DNA of 64,000 nucleotides, taken from positions 172,944-236,943 of the forward strand of contig NZ_KQ758485.1 in the NCBI RefSeq assembly GCF_001456935.1, given 5' to 3'. The DNA is from [Bacillus] enclensis (GTDB lineage Bacteria > Bacillota > Bacilli > Bacillales > Bacillaceae_B). The position numbers and the translations under genes were made by a program. Position 1 is the stretch's first letter; each line of letters starts with the position of its first letter. The notes beneath the pieces were generated by a model. The model did no database searches. It had not been told where the DNA came from and saw nothing but the letters and a program-made list of their open reading frames with translations. Of the stretch, positions 41,562-49,696 are shown one piece after another.

Positions 41562-42599
41562 TTACCTCGAAAGATATGTCTTCCCCTCAGTAAATGCCTT
41601 CAACTCCGCCACCAGCTTCGCCTTCTCCGCTTCAAAATCGTCATCTAAAACAGGGGTCGCATTACTCTCCCCATCCGTAAACCATTCGGGAAGCTTCTCC
41701 GTGCGGACCGGTTTCCTATGCTTGCCAACCGTCTTCTCTTTAACAACCTTTCGATACATCTTCCTGAACTCTTTCTCCCGGGCACCCTTCACGTCCCTAA
41801 CATCATTCAGCTCCCAGTACATCAGGATCGCCTCCACATAACTCCAATACTGCTTCCCCTGTTCAACAGCCTTCTTCATCGCTTCCACCACCAGGCTGTC
41901 CGACAGCTTCGCACACCAGCCCCGTACTTTCTCTTCAAGATGCGATCCCATCCTGCCGAATCCATTTTCCTTAAAAAAATTCACCGCACATTCACTCGCG
42001 CTTTGTTGTTGTTTATTATTTCTTTCTGAAGAACTCTTTGAAGATCTCTCTGTATACGTCCCCTCCCCCGCAGGAGGTGCCCCTTCTTCCTGACGGGACA
42101 TGCACTCCTCTGAAGCGTCCGTGCCGGTACGTTCCAACGTATCATCAGTGCAAATGGAAACCAATTCACTGACATGACATTTTCCGGTCATGACCTTATT
42201 CACATTCCCGGCAACAGGCTGTACGTACATGACATTGCTCAGCACAATGCTCGAAGTCGTAATCGTCCTGAACTCCCTGATCAGCAGATGATTCTCCACC
42301 AGAAAATCCACCGCTTCCTTCACCTGCCTCTTCGTAAACCCATATGTATCGGAGAATGCCTGGTAACTCTTCTGCAGCATATCTCCTTTAAACTTGGTCC
42401 GTGTCCCAATCACATCGCCGCTCTCATCCCTCACAAGCGTCGGACGATACCAATACAAAATATCCGCTAGCAGCGTAATCGCCACAAAATGTGCCTTCCC
42501 GCTCGCGTATGTGATGTTCTTGTACCATAAATGAGGCACCAGATTCCCCTCGATTTTCATATTCCCTACCTGATCTACTACTTTGCAACCTGATTTCAT
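41562..42599 (-). CDS. DnaD-domain replication-like protein
   Basis: The 345-residue protein starts with a winged-helix-like domain (WYKNITYASGKAHFVAITLLADILYWY, then YGFTKRQVKEAVDFLVENHLLIREF). It has a linker rich in Ser/Lys/Glu and a DnaD-type C-terminal domain (NFFKENGFGRMGSHLEEKVRGW, then LVVEAMKKAVEQGKQYWSYVEAIL). This architecture is that of DnaD-like helicase-loader proteins, often of phage or plasmid origin. Here no phage genes surround it, so it may be a chromosomal orphan. An alternative start is the ATG 14 codons downstream. Confidence 0.8.
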   Translation of the reverse strand: MKSGCKVVDQVGNMKIEGNLVPHLWYKNITYASGKAHFVAITLLADILYWYRPTLVRDESGDVIGTRTKFKGDMLQKSYQAFSDTYGFTKRQVKEAVDFLVENHLLIREFRTITTSSIVLSNVMYVQPVAGNVNKVMTGKCHVSELVSICTDDTLERTGTDASEECMSRQEEGAPPAGEGTYTERSSKSSSERNNKQQQSASECAVNFFKENGFGRMGSHLEEKVRGWCAKLSDSLVVEAMKKAVEQGKQYWSYVEAILMYWELNDVRDVKGAREKEFRKMYRKVVKEKTVGKHRKPVRTEKLPEWFTDGESNATPVLDDDFEAEKAKLVAELKAFTEGKTYLSR

Positions 42600-42680
42600 A
42601 AAAAATCCACCCTTCTATATCTAGTCACTTACTAGGTATAAAGAAAGATGGAAAAAGGACACCCTGTTATGAAATTATTT

Positions 42681-42842
42681 TAATTAAACGTTTGTTTAAT
42701 CTTTCAGATGGCTCCTGCCGCGGAGGGGTGGGAGATTAATCAAACGTTTGTTTAAAAGGGACAAGGGGACTGGTTTACTGTCCCACTAATATAATTACTC
42801 TGTTCTAACTCGTGGGACGAGGGACCTGTCCCCCCCGTCCCA
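42681..42842. repeat. Composite repeat, copy 1
   Basis: In order it holds an AATTAAACGTTTGTTTAAT box, a variable 34-bp stretch, an AATCAAACGTTTGTTTAA box, a REP-like palindrome (42758-42785), the linker CTAACTCG, and a second REP-like palindrome (42814-42842). The same order occurs at 48457-48617. It lies right after the WHH nuclease gene. The rest of the gap 42600-42845 holds no gene. Confidence 0.8.
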
Positions 42843-42845
42843 ACC

Positions 42846-43742
42846 TTAACGGTGTTCTGCGCCGCCGCCCCATAATTCCCGGCCACCTGTGTGTCCGGTG
42901 TTGTGATGGGTTTCTTCGTCTACCAGCTGGAGAACGCCCGGCTCTTCGCTGTGATGCCACACGTATCCTTCCGGCGTGATGTTATGGGACAATCCTTCAA
43001 TTTCTTCCGGAGTAAGTCCCAATTCAACTGCCAGCCCGGGATTCTGTTGGATGGATTCATAGAGGGTTTCGTTTGCCACCGAGAAGTGGAACGAATCGCT
43101 GTTCAGGTAAACGTCTTCCGTAAGCACCACACTGAAATCTGATTCAAATACCGGGAACGTTCCTTCCACTACTTCCCCTGTTGGAAGGTCGATCGCTTTC
43201 GCTTCGAACGGTACTCTCGTTTCTGCATGCTCCATTCCCATTAGGTGATCGTTTCGAGTTTCAATGCCCTCTGCTCCTGCCAGATCCGCCCCGTCAACGA
43301 TGTCAATTACACCGACAGCAAAAGTGGTTACTGCCGCTACCTTCCCGAGGTTTTTCAAACCGTTTACGAGCTGTTCCCTATCCTTGGTCCTGATCCCCGT
43401 CACAACGGTCTTACCGTTATGGAAGGTATACTTCACACTGTTTCCGACTCCCCTTATTGTACGGCACGAGGAATCCTTGATGTCATCCCACCCCTGCTTT
43501 TTCATGTCTTCATTTTTCTTCCATGCTCCGTAACCGGTCCTCACTGCCCCGTCCGCAAATTGCCCTACGGAATCGACTGCCGCTTTAGAAGCGTCAATCA
43601 CACTGGTCCCAAGCTCATCTATATAGCTCCCCGCCTTCTCATTTTTCATAGAAACCGCTTTACTGATCAGCTTCACACCACCCTTTGCTGTTCCTCCGAC
43701 CACTGTATTTGCCATATTACCTAATCGTCTGAATAGTACCAT
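42846..43742 (-). CDS. Protein with a C-terminal WHH-type HNH nuclease domain
   Basis: This 298-residue protein ends with PEGYVWHHSEEPGVLQLVDEE, then HHNTGHTGGRELWGGG, matching the LHH/WHH branch of HNH/endonuclease VII toxins (conserved Trp-His-His, Gln and HTGG). The first 160 residues are Gly/Val-rich with repeated GA-type segments and may associate with membranes. No signal peptide or secretion domain is seen, and no immunity gene lies next to it. It lies downstream of the dynamin pair but behind a terminator, so it has its own promoter or depends on read-through. Confidence 0.78.
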   Translation of the reverse strand: MVLFRRLGNMANTVVGGTAKGGVKLISKAVSMKNEKAGSYIDELGTSVIDASKAAVDSVGQFADGAVRTGYGAWKKNEDMKKQGWDDIKDSSCRTIRGVGNSVKYTFHNGKTVVTGIRTKDREQLVNGLKNLGKVAAVTTFAVGVIDIVDGADLAGAEGIETRNDHLMGMEHAETRVPFEAKAIDLPTGEVVEGTFPVFESDFSVVLTEDVYLNSDSFHFSVANETLYESIQQNPGLAVELGLTPEEIEGLSHNITPEGYVWHHSEEPGVLQLVDEETHHNTGHTGGRELWGGGAEHR

Positions 43743-43831
43743 TTCATCTCTCTTTTCCTTATATGATTTAGGTATATTTTACCATTAAAAGGATAGTTAG
43801 GTTACATATTTTCCTATATTGATATTTTTCA

Positions 43832-43880
43832 GATATAAAAAACCTCTTAAATGAACAGAGATGTTCTTTAAGAGGTTCTT
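43832..43880 (-). terminator. Terminator of the dynamin operon
   Basis: On the minus strand AAGAACCTCTTAAAGAACA pairs with TGTTCATTTAAGAGGTTTTTT (one mismatch), giving a long stem with a T tail 10 bp after the stop codon. Confidence 0.85.
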
Positions 43881-43887
43881 CCCACTA

Positions 43888-45711
43888 TTAGTTTACGGCC
43901 GCCTGCTCCGTCTTCCTGACAATACCTGTATCAGATTGCTGTTCCCATTTGTAAAGAGAATGTGTGTAGCCTTGCAAGTCTTGCTGCAGTTGAATCAGCT
44001 CTTTTTCTGTCCAGCCTTGAGACATGAAAGAGCAAAGCTTTTCAAATAAGTTATGAGCGATCCGGTTGCTTTCTGTATCAAGCTGATTTTGCATATTTGG
44101 AAGGAATACGTCCGACACATTTGCTTTTACTTCATCCAATGCTTTTCTGACTTCGAGCGTATATTCTTTCTTCTTTTTATTACCGAAGACAAGTTTTGCA
44201 GCTATGCCAGTCACTGCCCCTATGATCAATACCGGAGGCATGACAGCCGCTAGTGCAGAACCCATTGTAATTCCTGCTGCAGAAGGACCTAATACAGCTG
44301 CATAAGTGGCAGCCGCAAACCCATAAGCGCCTCCGATGGCAGCCCCTTTTACTGCTCCGTCTTTCAACTCATTTTCTCCTTCTGGAAGATACAGATTCAT
44401 GGAAATGTCCCGGTCTTGATAGTTCCGTTCCTGGTTCTTCCTGAACTCGTCCTCTTCCATAATGATTTTATCCCCGATATCACGTATCGCCTCATTCCAC
44501 TCCTGATAAAACAATTCGTTGATGTCAGAGAATTTCTTCTCCAATATGTTGGTTATATATTCACTGGATACATACCGGTTTACACGTTCTGAAATGGAAT
44601 CATAGGTCCCTTTGCCCGACATCATTCCGAGTTCGTCTACGAGCTGCATGACCTCACGCTTTTCTTCATCCATGAATTCCATAGCGATCCAGCTTTGCAG
44701 CTCATGCTTCACTTTTTTCTTGATGGCTTCATTATGATAGGTGATCTCCTGCTTTCTTCTTTCCATAGACTTAAGGAGGAAATCAGCGGTGTCCGCTACC
44801 ATCTGATGCTGGATCCTCTCTTTTTCAGCCAGTGCGTTCATTGAGTTAATGATACTTTGTTCCTGCACATGTTCGGTTTGTTTTTCAATGTTTTCTTCGA
44901 GATAGCTCAACAGTCTGGGGTATCTTGAGTTTGAAAGCAAGGATTCATCACCGCCCCGGATTCCTTCAAAAGCCTGAAATGCAGAAACGGCAAACGTTTC
45001 TTCCACGAAGAATCCCAGGTGCTCTTCCACGAACCCTTCAACCTCTTCAGCATGACCGTTGATTTCATCCAGACGGTTAATGACTGCAATGATCGGTTTA
45101 CCGAACGACTTCACATTCGCCAATTGCTCTTCAATATCCCATTGGCCAAGGTGATGGGCACTGAATACCCACAATACAACATCTGAATTCTGGATATAAT
45201 CCAATGTCGTCTGTTCGTTATTGGACGTGATGGTAGCAAGTCCCGGCGTATCCACCAGATGGATTTTCTTCAATCCCGGGAGAGGGAATTCCAATTTCAC
45301 GACAGAAACATCTCCAAAGAAATCTTGATTCCCTCTGTTCTCGCCTAATATCCCGTATATTTCCTCCGGGGTGCCCTCCTGATCATCTCCACTCTTTCGT
45401 TTAATGATGCCCCTCGGTTCTGATGCATGCTTAATCTCGATGATGCTTGCTGTCGCTTCTGTCACATTTACAGGGGATACAGCATCTCCGGCAAACGCAT
45501 TCAACAGCGTAGATTTTCCAGCTTTCACTTCCCCCATTAACACGATTTTCAATGGGGTATTACATTTTTCTTCAAGGATGTCATATTCCATGCGGTGAGC
45601 ATGGAGCTGACGAAGCAGCTCTGAGTGATTTGGAAATTCTTTTGATAATGTGACGAGCGGTGACTGCTTAAAGACCTTCTGAAGAGACTGCAGACGCGCC
45701 ATGATTTCCAT
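43888..45711 (-). CDS. Dynamin-like GTPase A
   Basis: This 607-residue protein has the GTPase motifs GEVKAGKSTLLNAF (residues 60-73), LVDTPGLATI and a NRLDE guanine-specificity motif. Long helical segments follow, then a C-terminal Ala/Gly-rich hydrophobic hairpin (about residues 455-520) that would insert in membranes, as in bacterial dynamins such as LeoA, DynA and BDLP. Bacterial dynamins often come in adjacent pairs, as here. Roles include membrane repair, vesicle release and phage resistance. Confidence 0.87.
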   Translation of the reverse strand: MEIMARLQSLQKVFKQSPLVTLSKEFPNHSELLRQLHAHRMEYDILEEKCNTPLKIVLMGEVKAGKSTLLNAFAGDAVSPVNVTEATASIIEIKHASEPRGIIKRKSGDDQEGTPEEIYGILGENRGNQDFFGDVSVVKLEFPLPGLKKIHLVDTPGLATITSNNEQTTLDYIQNSDVVLWVFSAHHLGQWDIEEQLANVKSFGKPIIAVINRLDEINGHAEEVEGFVEEHLGFFVEETFAVSAFQAFEGIRGGDESLLSNSRYPRLLSYLEENIEKQTEHVQEQSIINSMNALAEKERIQHQMVADTADFLLKSMERRKQEITYHNEAIKKKVKHELQSWIAMEFMDEEKREVMQLVDELGMMSGKGTYDSISERVNRYVSSEYITNILEKKFSDINELFYQEWNEAIRDIGDKIIMEEDEFRKNQERNYQDRDISMNLYLPEGENELKDGAVKGAAIGGAYGFAAATYAAVLGPSAAGITMGSALAAVMPPVLIIGAVTGIAAKLVFGNKKKKEYTLEVRKALDEVKANVSDVFLPNMQNQLDTESNRIAHNLFEKLCSFMSQGWTEKELIQLQQDLQGYTHSLYKWEQQSDTGIVRKTEQAAVN

Positions 45712-45731
45712 CCGACTTTCCCCTTCCTCTA

Positions 45732-47726
45732 TTATAATAAGTATTCTTTCACTGACGGGTAATAATCAGGCGCCGAGCCTGAAATACCATCTAACAGCTT
45801 ATTGCCTTTTGAAAGGACATTCTCTACTGCATTTCTATCTTTCTTCAAGTCTTTGATCTGTTCAAAACTGTACACTTCAATGAATGAATTTGTCGCTGAA
45901 GAATTGACTTTGTCGCTTGCCTCTGCTTTCATCGCACCAATGCTGGAGGTTATTTTCCTCGTAAGGTCTTTGATCATGCTATTCAGTTCTTCTGTAAGGC
46001 TGTTCCTCACTTTATCCCGTATGCCCTGTTTGGCAAACCAGCTGACGATTCCCCCGACAAGGAATCCGAGCGGTCCCAGGAAGATGGTGGCAACCAGTCC
46101 AGCTGCCACACCGGAACCGTATGTAATAAGATCTTCCTCTGTATTATCGCGGCCGATGTTTATATGGAATGCAATTTCCTTGTGCGAGGCAATTGCGTTC
46201 TGCTTTTGCAGATTTGGATATTCAGTAAAGTAGATTTTGTTCATATAGTTCTCAGCAAGCTTGGTAAAAGAGGACGACGCTTCCTTTTGCAAGCCTTTAA
46301 GCATGCTGACCAGTCGATCGGTTTCAAAAATCTCCTGATCGACGAACTCTTTTTGAGCATCTGAATTTTTTAAATTGATAAATGTTTCCGCCTGATACCT
46401 GATATTCTCTTCTACCCGTTTCCGGTAGCTGTTCAGCTGTGCTTTCGCATAGTCCAATTGCTTTCGGTATTCTTTTTCCACCTGTTCATCGGCCTTTTTC
46501 ATTTCCTCCTGAAACTTGTACAAGTCCCTTCCTAAATGATCGGTGTATTGAATGACTGCCGCGGAAACCTGATTGTTATATGCCGAGCAGGATTCTTTCT
46601 TCTTGCGGCATTGGATGTTTTTCGCATTTTTATAAAAAGCATGCCGAATTTCATTCATGAGTGTGTTCATACCGCTCACTTCCAGCATTTGCTCATTTTT
46701 TGAGACAGCCGCATCAAAGGCCTGGGTAGCGGAGAACGGGACGATTGCACGGAAGAATCCGTTATAGATGGATTCTGCGTCCGCCAACACCCGCTTCACC
46801 CCGTCTTCACCCTGATTTGCATAAACAAGGTCGATTCGGTTGAGAACGGCAATGATATTCTGCTGGTGCTTGCCCCCTACTTTCGCCAGGCTTTCTTCCA
46901 AATCCTGAACGAGTTTCTTCGCATTGCTTGCAACGATTGAAGTGGCATCAAGCATCCACAGCACACCGTCTGCCTTATGATAGTAGTCCTGGACATTCGT
47001 ACGGACTTCCCCCATTATACGCTGGGTCAATCCAGGCGTATCCACCACATAAAAGCTTTCTAATATAGGTGCCTTTTTCATTCCCCAGTGCATTTCCACA
47101 ATATCAGAGTTATAGATTTCCTCGCGTTCAAGCTTAAGCTTCATCTCTTTGAAAGCTTCAAAACTGGAAATCTCCTTCTTATACTGTTTTAACTTTTCAT
47201 TTACAATTCCTTCAGAGTCAGCACGCCTCTTTTCTTCGATTTCGATGATGGTCTTCGCCTGTTCGACATTTACCATTCGTTCCTTATTATCCCTGTATTT
47301 TATGAGTACTTTGTCAATCGGGAGGTCTTTCCGGTAGATGTCGATTTTCCATGTTTTCGGAAGTACACCAACTTCTGCCGCTTCCGTCTCGAGTAAGGCA
47401 TTGATCAGAGTAGACTTACCATACTTACCTGTCCCAACAACAAAGAGCATGAAGGATTCATCCAGTCCTTTTATCAGGCTTTTGTACCGTGTATTGTAAT
47501 CTTCCAAGAATGATAATAACCGTCCCGTTTTATTCGGTTTATTTCCGTGTATGGCACGTAAGTCTCTGCGAAATTCTTCCGGCAGGCCACGGTAATAATT
47601 CAATTCCTTTCTGACTACTTCATCAAGCCCTTCTTCCCGTATACGTTCAAGCTGCCCTAGAATGGACGTATAATGATCAAAACCGCTTGGTGCACTTGTT
47701 CGCTCTTTAAGTTTAACCCCATTCAT
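45732..47726 (-). CDS. Dynamin-like GTPase B
   Basis: The 664-residue partner carries GTGKYGKSTLINALL (residues 98-112), YVVDTPGLTQRI and NRIDL, a very long helical middle region and a hydrophobic segment near residue 560 (GSGVAAGLVATIFLGPLGFLVG). It lies 20 bp upstream of GTPase A in the same operon. The two probably form a hetero-oligomer. Its GAGGGGGG ribosome site and placement after the coiled-coil gene show cotranscription. Confidence 0.87.
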   Translation of the reverse strand: MNGVKLKERTSAPSGFDHYTSILGQLERIREEGLDEVVRKELNYYRGLPEEFRRDLRAIHGNKPNKTGRLLSFLEDYNTRYKSLIKGLDESFMLFVVGTGKYGKSTLINALLETEAAEVGVLPKTWKIDIYRKDLPIDKVLIKYRDNKERMVNVEQAKTIIEIEEKRRADSEGIVNEKLKQYKKEISSFEAFKEMKLKLEREEIYNSDIVEMHWGMKKAPILESFYVVDTPGLTQRIMGEVRTNVQDYYHKADGVLWMLDATSIVASNAKKLVQDLEESLAKVGGKHQQNIIAVLNRIDLVYANQGEDGVKRVLADAESIYNGFFRAIVPFSATQAFDAAVSKNEQMLEVSGMNTLMNEIRHAFYKNAKNIQCRKKKESCSAYNNQVSAAVIQYTDHLGRDLYKFQEEMKKADEQVEKEYRKQLDYAKAQLNSYRKRVEENIRYQAETFINLKNSDAQKEFVDQEIFETDRLVSMLKGLQKEASSSFTKLAENYMNKIYFTEYPNLQKQNAIASHKEIAFHINIGRDNTEEDLITYGSGVAAGLVATIFLGPLGFLVGGIVSWFAKQGIRDKVRNSLTEELNSMIKDLTRKITSSIGAMKAEASDKVNSSATNSFIEVYSFEQIKDLKKDRNAVENVLSKGNKLLDGISGSAPDYYPSVKEYLL

Positions 47727-47738
47727 CTAAAGCCCCCC

Positions 47739-48305
47739 TCAAACTGAAATAACGCCTAATGTAAATAAAAGAAGGGTGAGCATGATGCCGAAGGAACCAA
47801 GAGAAAATATGAATGACCAGATTAATAGCTTGTTTGACTTTTCCCCTGTCAACACACCACTCTCAGTCAACGTATGTAATTCTTTCACTTGATTACCAAG
47901 AGAGCCTGAATGCCGGTCCGCTTGCTCTTTTACGCTTTGGACAGCATTTTCCTGCTGATCGAACCTTCTTTCCATTTCTAAACAAAAGCTATCCACACTC
48001 TCCTGTACTTCATTTGAAAGATGAATATCTTTATCAATCTTCTGAACGATATTCTTCAACTGATGATCTACCCGCTGCTCGCGTTTATTCAGTTCAACCT
48101 GATGTTTCGTCAACTCTGCGTTCACAGCATGAAGATTCTCCAACGCCTTTCTCAGTTGCTCAACATTATTGGAAATGGCAGGAACATTCTTCTTCATCGA
48201 ATCAGCCGATGTACCTATTATTTTCGTCACCGAAAGATCGAGGACCTCCTTGCTGATTTCCGTGATTAATTGATGAAACTCTCTTTGTAAGCCAGTTTTA
48301 GACAT
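47739..48305 (-). CDS. Coiled-coil protein with a C-terminal membrane anchor
   Basis: This protein of about 188 residues has long heptad-like helices between residues 40 and 140 (e.g. LRKALENLHAVNAELTKHQ) and one membrane helix at the C-terminus (LLIWSFIFSLGSFGIMLTLLLF). It is the first gene of the dynamin operon and may recruit the GTPases to the membrane. ATG 48305 follows AAGGGGAG; an in-frame ATG at 48326 lacks such a site. Confidence 0.75.
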   Translation of the reverse strand: MSKTGLQREFHQLITEISKEVLDLSVTKIIGTSADSMKKNVPAISNNVEQLRKALENLHAVNAELTKHQVELNKREQRVDHQLKNIVQKIDKDIHLSNEVQESVDSFCLEMERRFDQQENAVQSVKEQADRHSGSLGNQVKELHTLTESGVLTGEKSNKLLIWSFIFSLGSFGIMLTLLLFTLGVISV

Positions 48306-48336
48306 GAAACGTCTCCCCTTATGCAAGTATGTAACT

Positions 48337-48345
48337 ATTATACCA
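48337..48345 (-). promoter_or_regulatory. Extended -10 promoter of the dynamin operon
   Basis: TGGTATAAT on the minus strand gives an extended -10 (TGnTATAAT), about 32 bp before the start of the coiled-coil gene. No good -35 box is visible, as is usual for extended -10 promoters. Confidence 0.5.
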
Positions 48346-48385
48346 ATTAATAAAATAATTAGGTTAAATTACCAATTAAAAAATA

Positions 48386-48413
48386 GGGACAAGGGGACAG
48401 GTCCCTTGTCCCA
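48386..48413. repeat. REP-like palindrome, family A
   Basis: GGGACAAGGGGACAGG followed by TCCCTTGTCCCA. It stands alone just before the composite repeat copy 2. Confidence 0.78.
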
Positions 48414-48441
48414 ACACAAACGTCCAATCAAAATGATAGAT

Positions 48442-48617
48442 GGGACGGGGACCTGTCAATTAAACGTTTGTTTAGATTTGCATATGGCTTTGCGGCGGTG
48501 TTTTTGAGAGGTTAATCAAACGTTTGTTTAAAAGGGACGTGGGGACAGGTTTACTTTCCCACTAAAAAAATTGCGCGATTCTAACTCGCGGGACGAGGTA
48601 CCTGTCCCCCTGTCCCG
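48442..48617. repeat. Composite repeat, copy 2, preceded by a truncated palindrome
   Basis: 48442-48457 is a truncated family-A palindrome. Then come the same elements as in copy 1 and in the same direction: ATTAAACGTTTGTTTA box, variable stretch, AATCAAACGTTTGTTTAA box, palindrome 48534-48561, CTAACTCG linker, palindrome 48589-48617. The region 48306-48686 holds no gene. Confidence 0.8.
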
Positions 48618-48686
48618 ATCCACCTAAACCTTTATGCTCATATTCCGATAGTAAAAATAAACACCTGCTTTGCAAAGGAGAGCAAT

Positions 48687-49517
48687 ATGCTATTATTCCT
48701 AAACTTTTTAAAGAAGAAAAAAGAAAACGTCAAACCTATACAAACAAGAAAACCTACCGCTAAGTCTATAAAGAAGACTTCAGAAGAAATCGCAGTCAGA
48801 AAAGGGGAGCTTGGAGAATACAAGATAGACATCCAACTTGATCAGCTGCCGAAGGACTGCCGTTACTTGAGCGACCTTCTTGTAAAAAATACGAAGGCGA
48901 AGTCAGGATATTCCCAAATTGATCATGTAGTCTTGACTCCCTACGGCATTTTTATCATAGAAACGAAAAATTATCAGGGCACAATCTATGGCGGGAAAGA
49001 CCGGAAAACGTGGCTGGTCAATGGAAAGTTTAAAATGATGAATCCATTTGTCCAAAATTATGGCCATATTGCCGCACTGAAAATACTAATTGATGAAACA
49101 TACCACCCCTTATTCATCTCAATGGTTTCCTTCACAAAGAGATGCACCTTTAAAGTCGGTCTGGAGTATCGTAAAATCGCATCCAATGAGTTAATCGTCT
49201 ATGATATTGAATTGTCCGAGTTCATTCACAGGAAGATTTCCGTCTTGAAGCTTCAGCACAAAGAACCCCTGTTGAGTGAGCAAGACATTTCCACTATTCA
49301 TCATGCTTTTAATCATGCGAATATAACTGATTCAACCATTAGGGAAGAACATAAACTCAAACTGAGCACCCCTGAAGTAAAGAAAGGAGATCCCGACGCC
49401 TCCGCTGCCTGTGTGACGTGCAGTAAACCTGTTTCGTCAAAAGTACAGACGTATTGTCTGTCAAATAAGCGGTTCGGAGGAAAAATATATTGTTATGAGC
49501 ATCAGAAGACTAGGTAG
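48687..49517 (+). CDS. NERD-domain nuclease-related protein with zinc-binding tail
   Basis: This 276-residue protein has a short hydrophobic start, a charged linker, and a NERD domain from about residue 45 (GELGEYKIDIQLDQL, SQIDHVVLTPYGIFIIETKNYQGTIYGG) with the Asp...Glu-x-Lys pattern of restriction-nuclease folds. The last 50 residues contain paired cysteines (CVTCSKPV, YCLSNKRFGGKIYCYEH) that probably bind zinc. NERD proteins are thought to process DNA. It is divergent from the dynamin operon and has a strong AAAGGAGAG site. Confidence 0.85.
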   Translation: MLLFLNFLKKKKENVKPIQTRKPTAKSIKKTSEEIAVRKGELGEYKIDIQLDQLPKDCRYLSDLLVKNTKAKSGYSQIDHVVLTPYGIFIIETKNYQGTIYGGKDRKTWLVNGKFKMMNPFVQNYGHIAALKILIDETYHPLFISMVSFTKRCTFKVGLEYRKIASNELIVYDIELSEFIHRKISVLKLQHKEPLLSEQDISTIHHAFNHANITDSTIREEHKLKLSTPEVKKGDPDASAACVTCSKPVSSKVQTYCLSNKRFGGKIYCYEHQKTR

Positions 49518-49696
49518 TGCGTGGCTCGTCCCCGTTTAACTCGAGGGAACAGGCAGGCCGTTAAAACCACAGGCCTGTGCCTAAATTCTCTACAACCATC
49601 GAAATGGGACACGGTACCTGTCCCCCCGTCCCACATGCCTATATGCCCTCGCTCGCTCATATAGTAAAGTAATCAACCGAAAAAGGGGTGAACCCT
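49518..49696. repeat. Gap with a REP-like palindrome at 49605-49633
   Basis: GGGACACGGTACC followed by TGTCCCCCCGTCCCA (49606-49633) is a family-A element. Upstream, 49546-49582 has the imperfect arms CAGGCAGGCC / CAGGCCTGTG. No gene is present. Confidence 0.7.

Noticed and set aside
41562-42599. Prophage or plasmid replication module
   Set aside because: The DnaD-type protein stands alone: no integrase, helicase, terminase, structural or partition genes are in the surrounding 20 kb.
42681-42760. AAACGTTTGTTTA boxes as operators of a TetR-type regulator
   Set aside because: They occur as part of a composite repeat with REP-like palindromes at two places and no TetR-type gene lies near, so a repeat is the simpler reading.
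43245-43724. 159-codon plus-strand frame opposite the WHH nuclease gene
   Set aside because: The minus-strand protein has a complete nuclease motif; the opposite frame has no motif or ribosome site.
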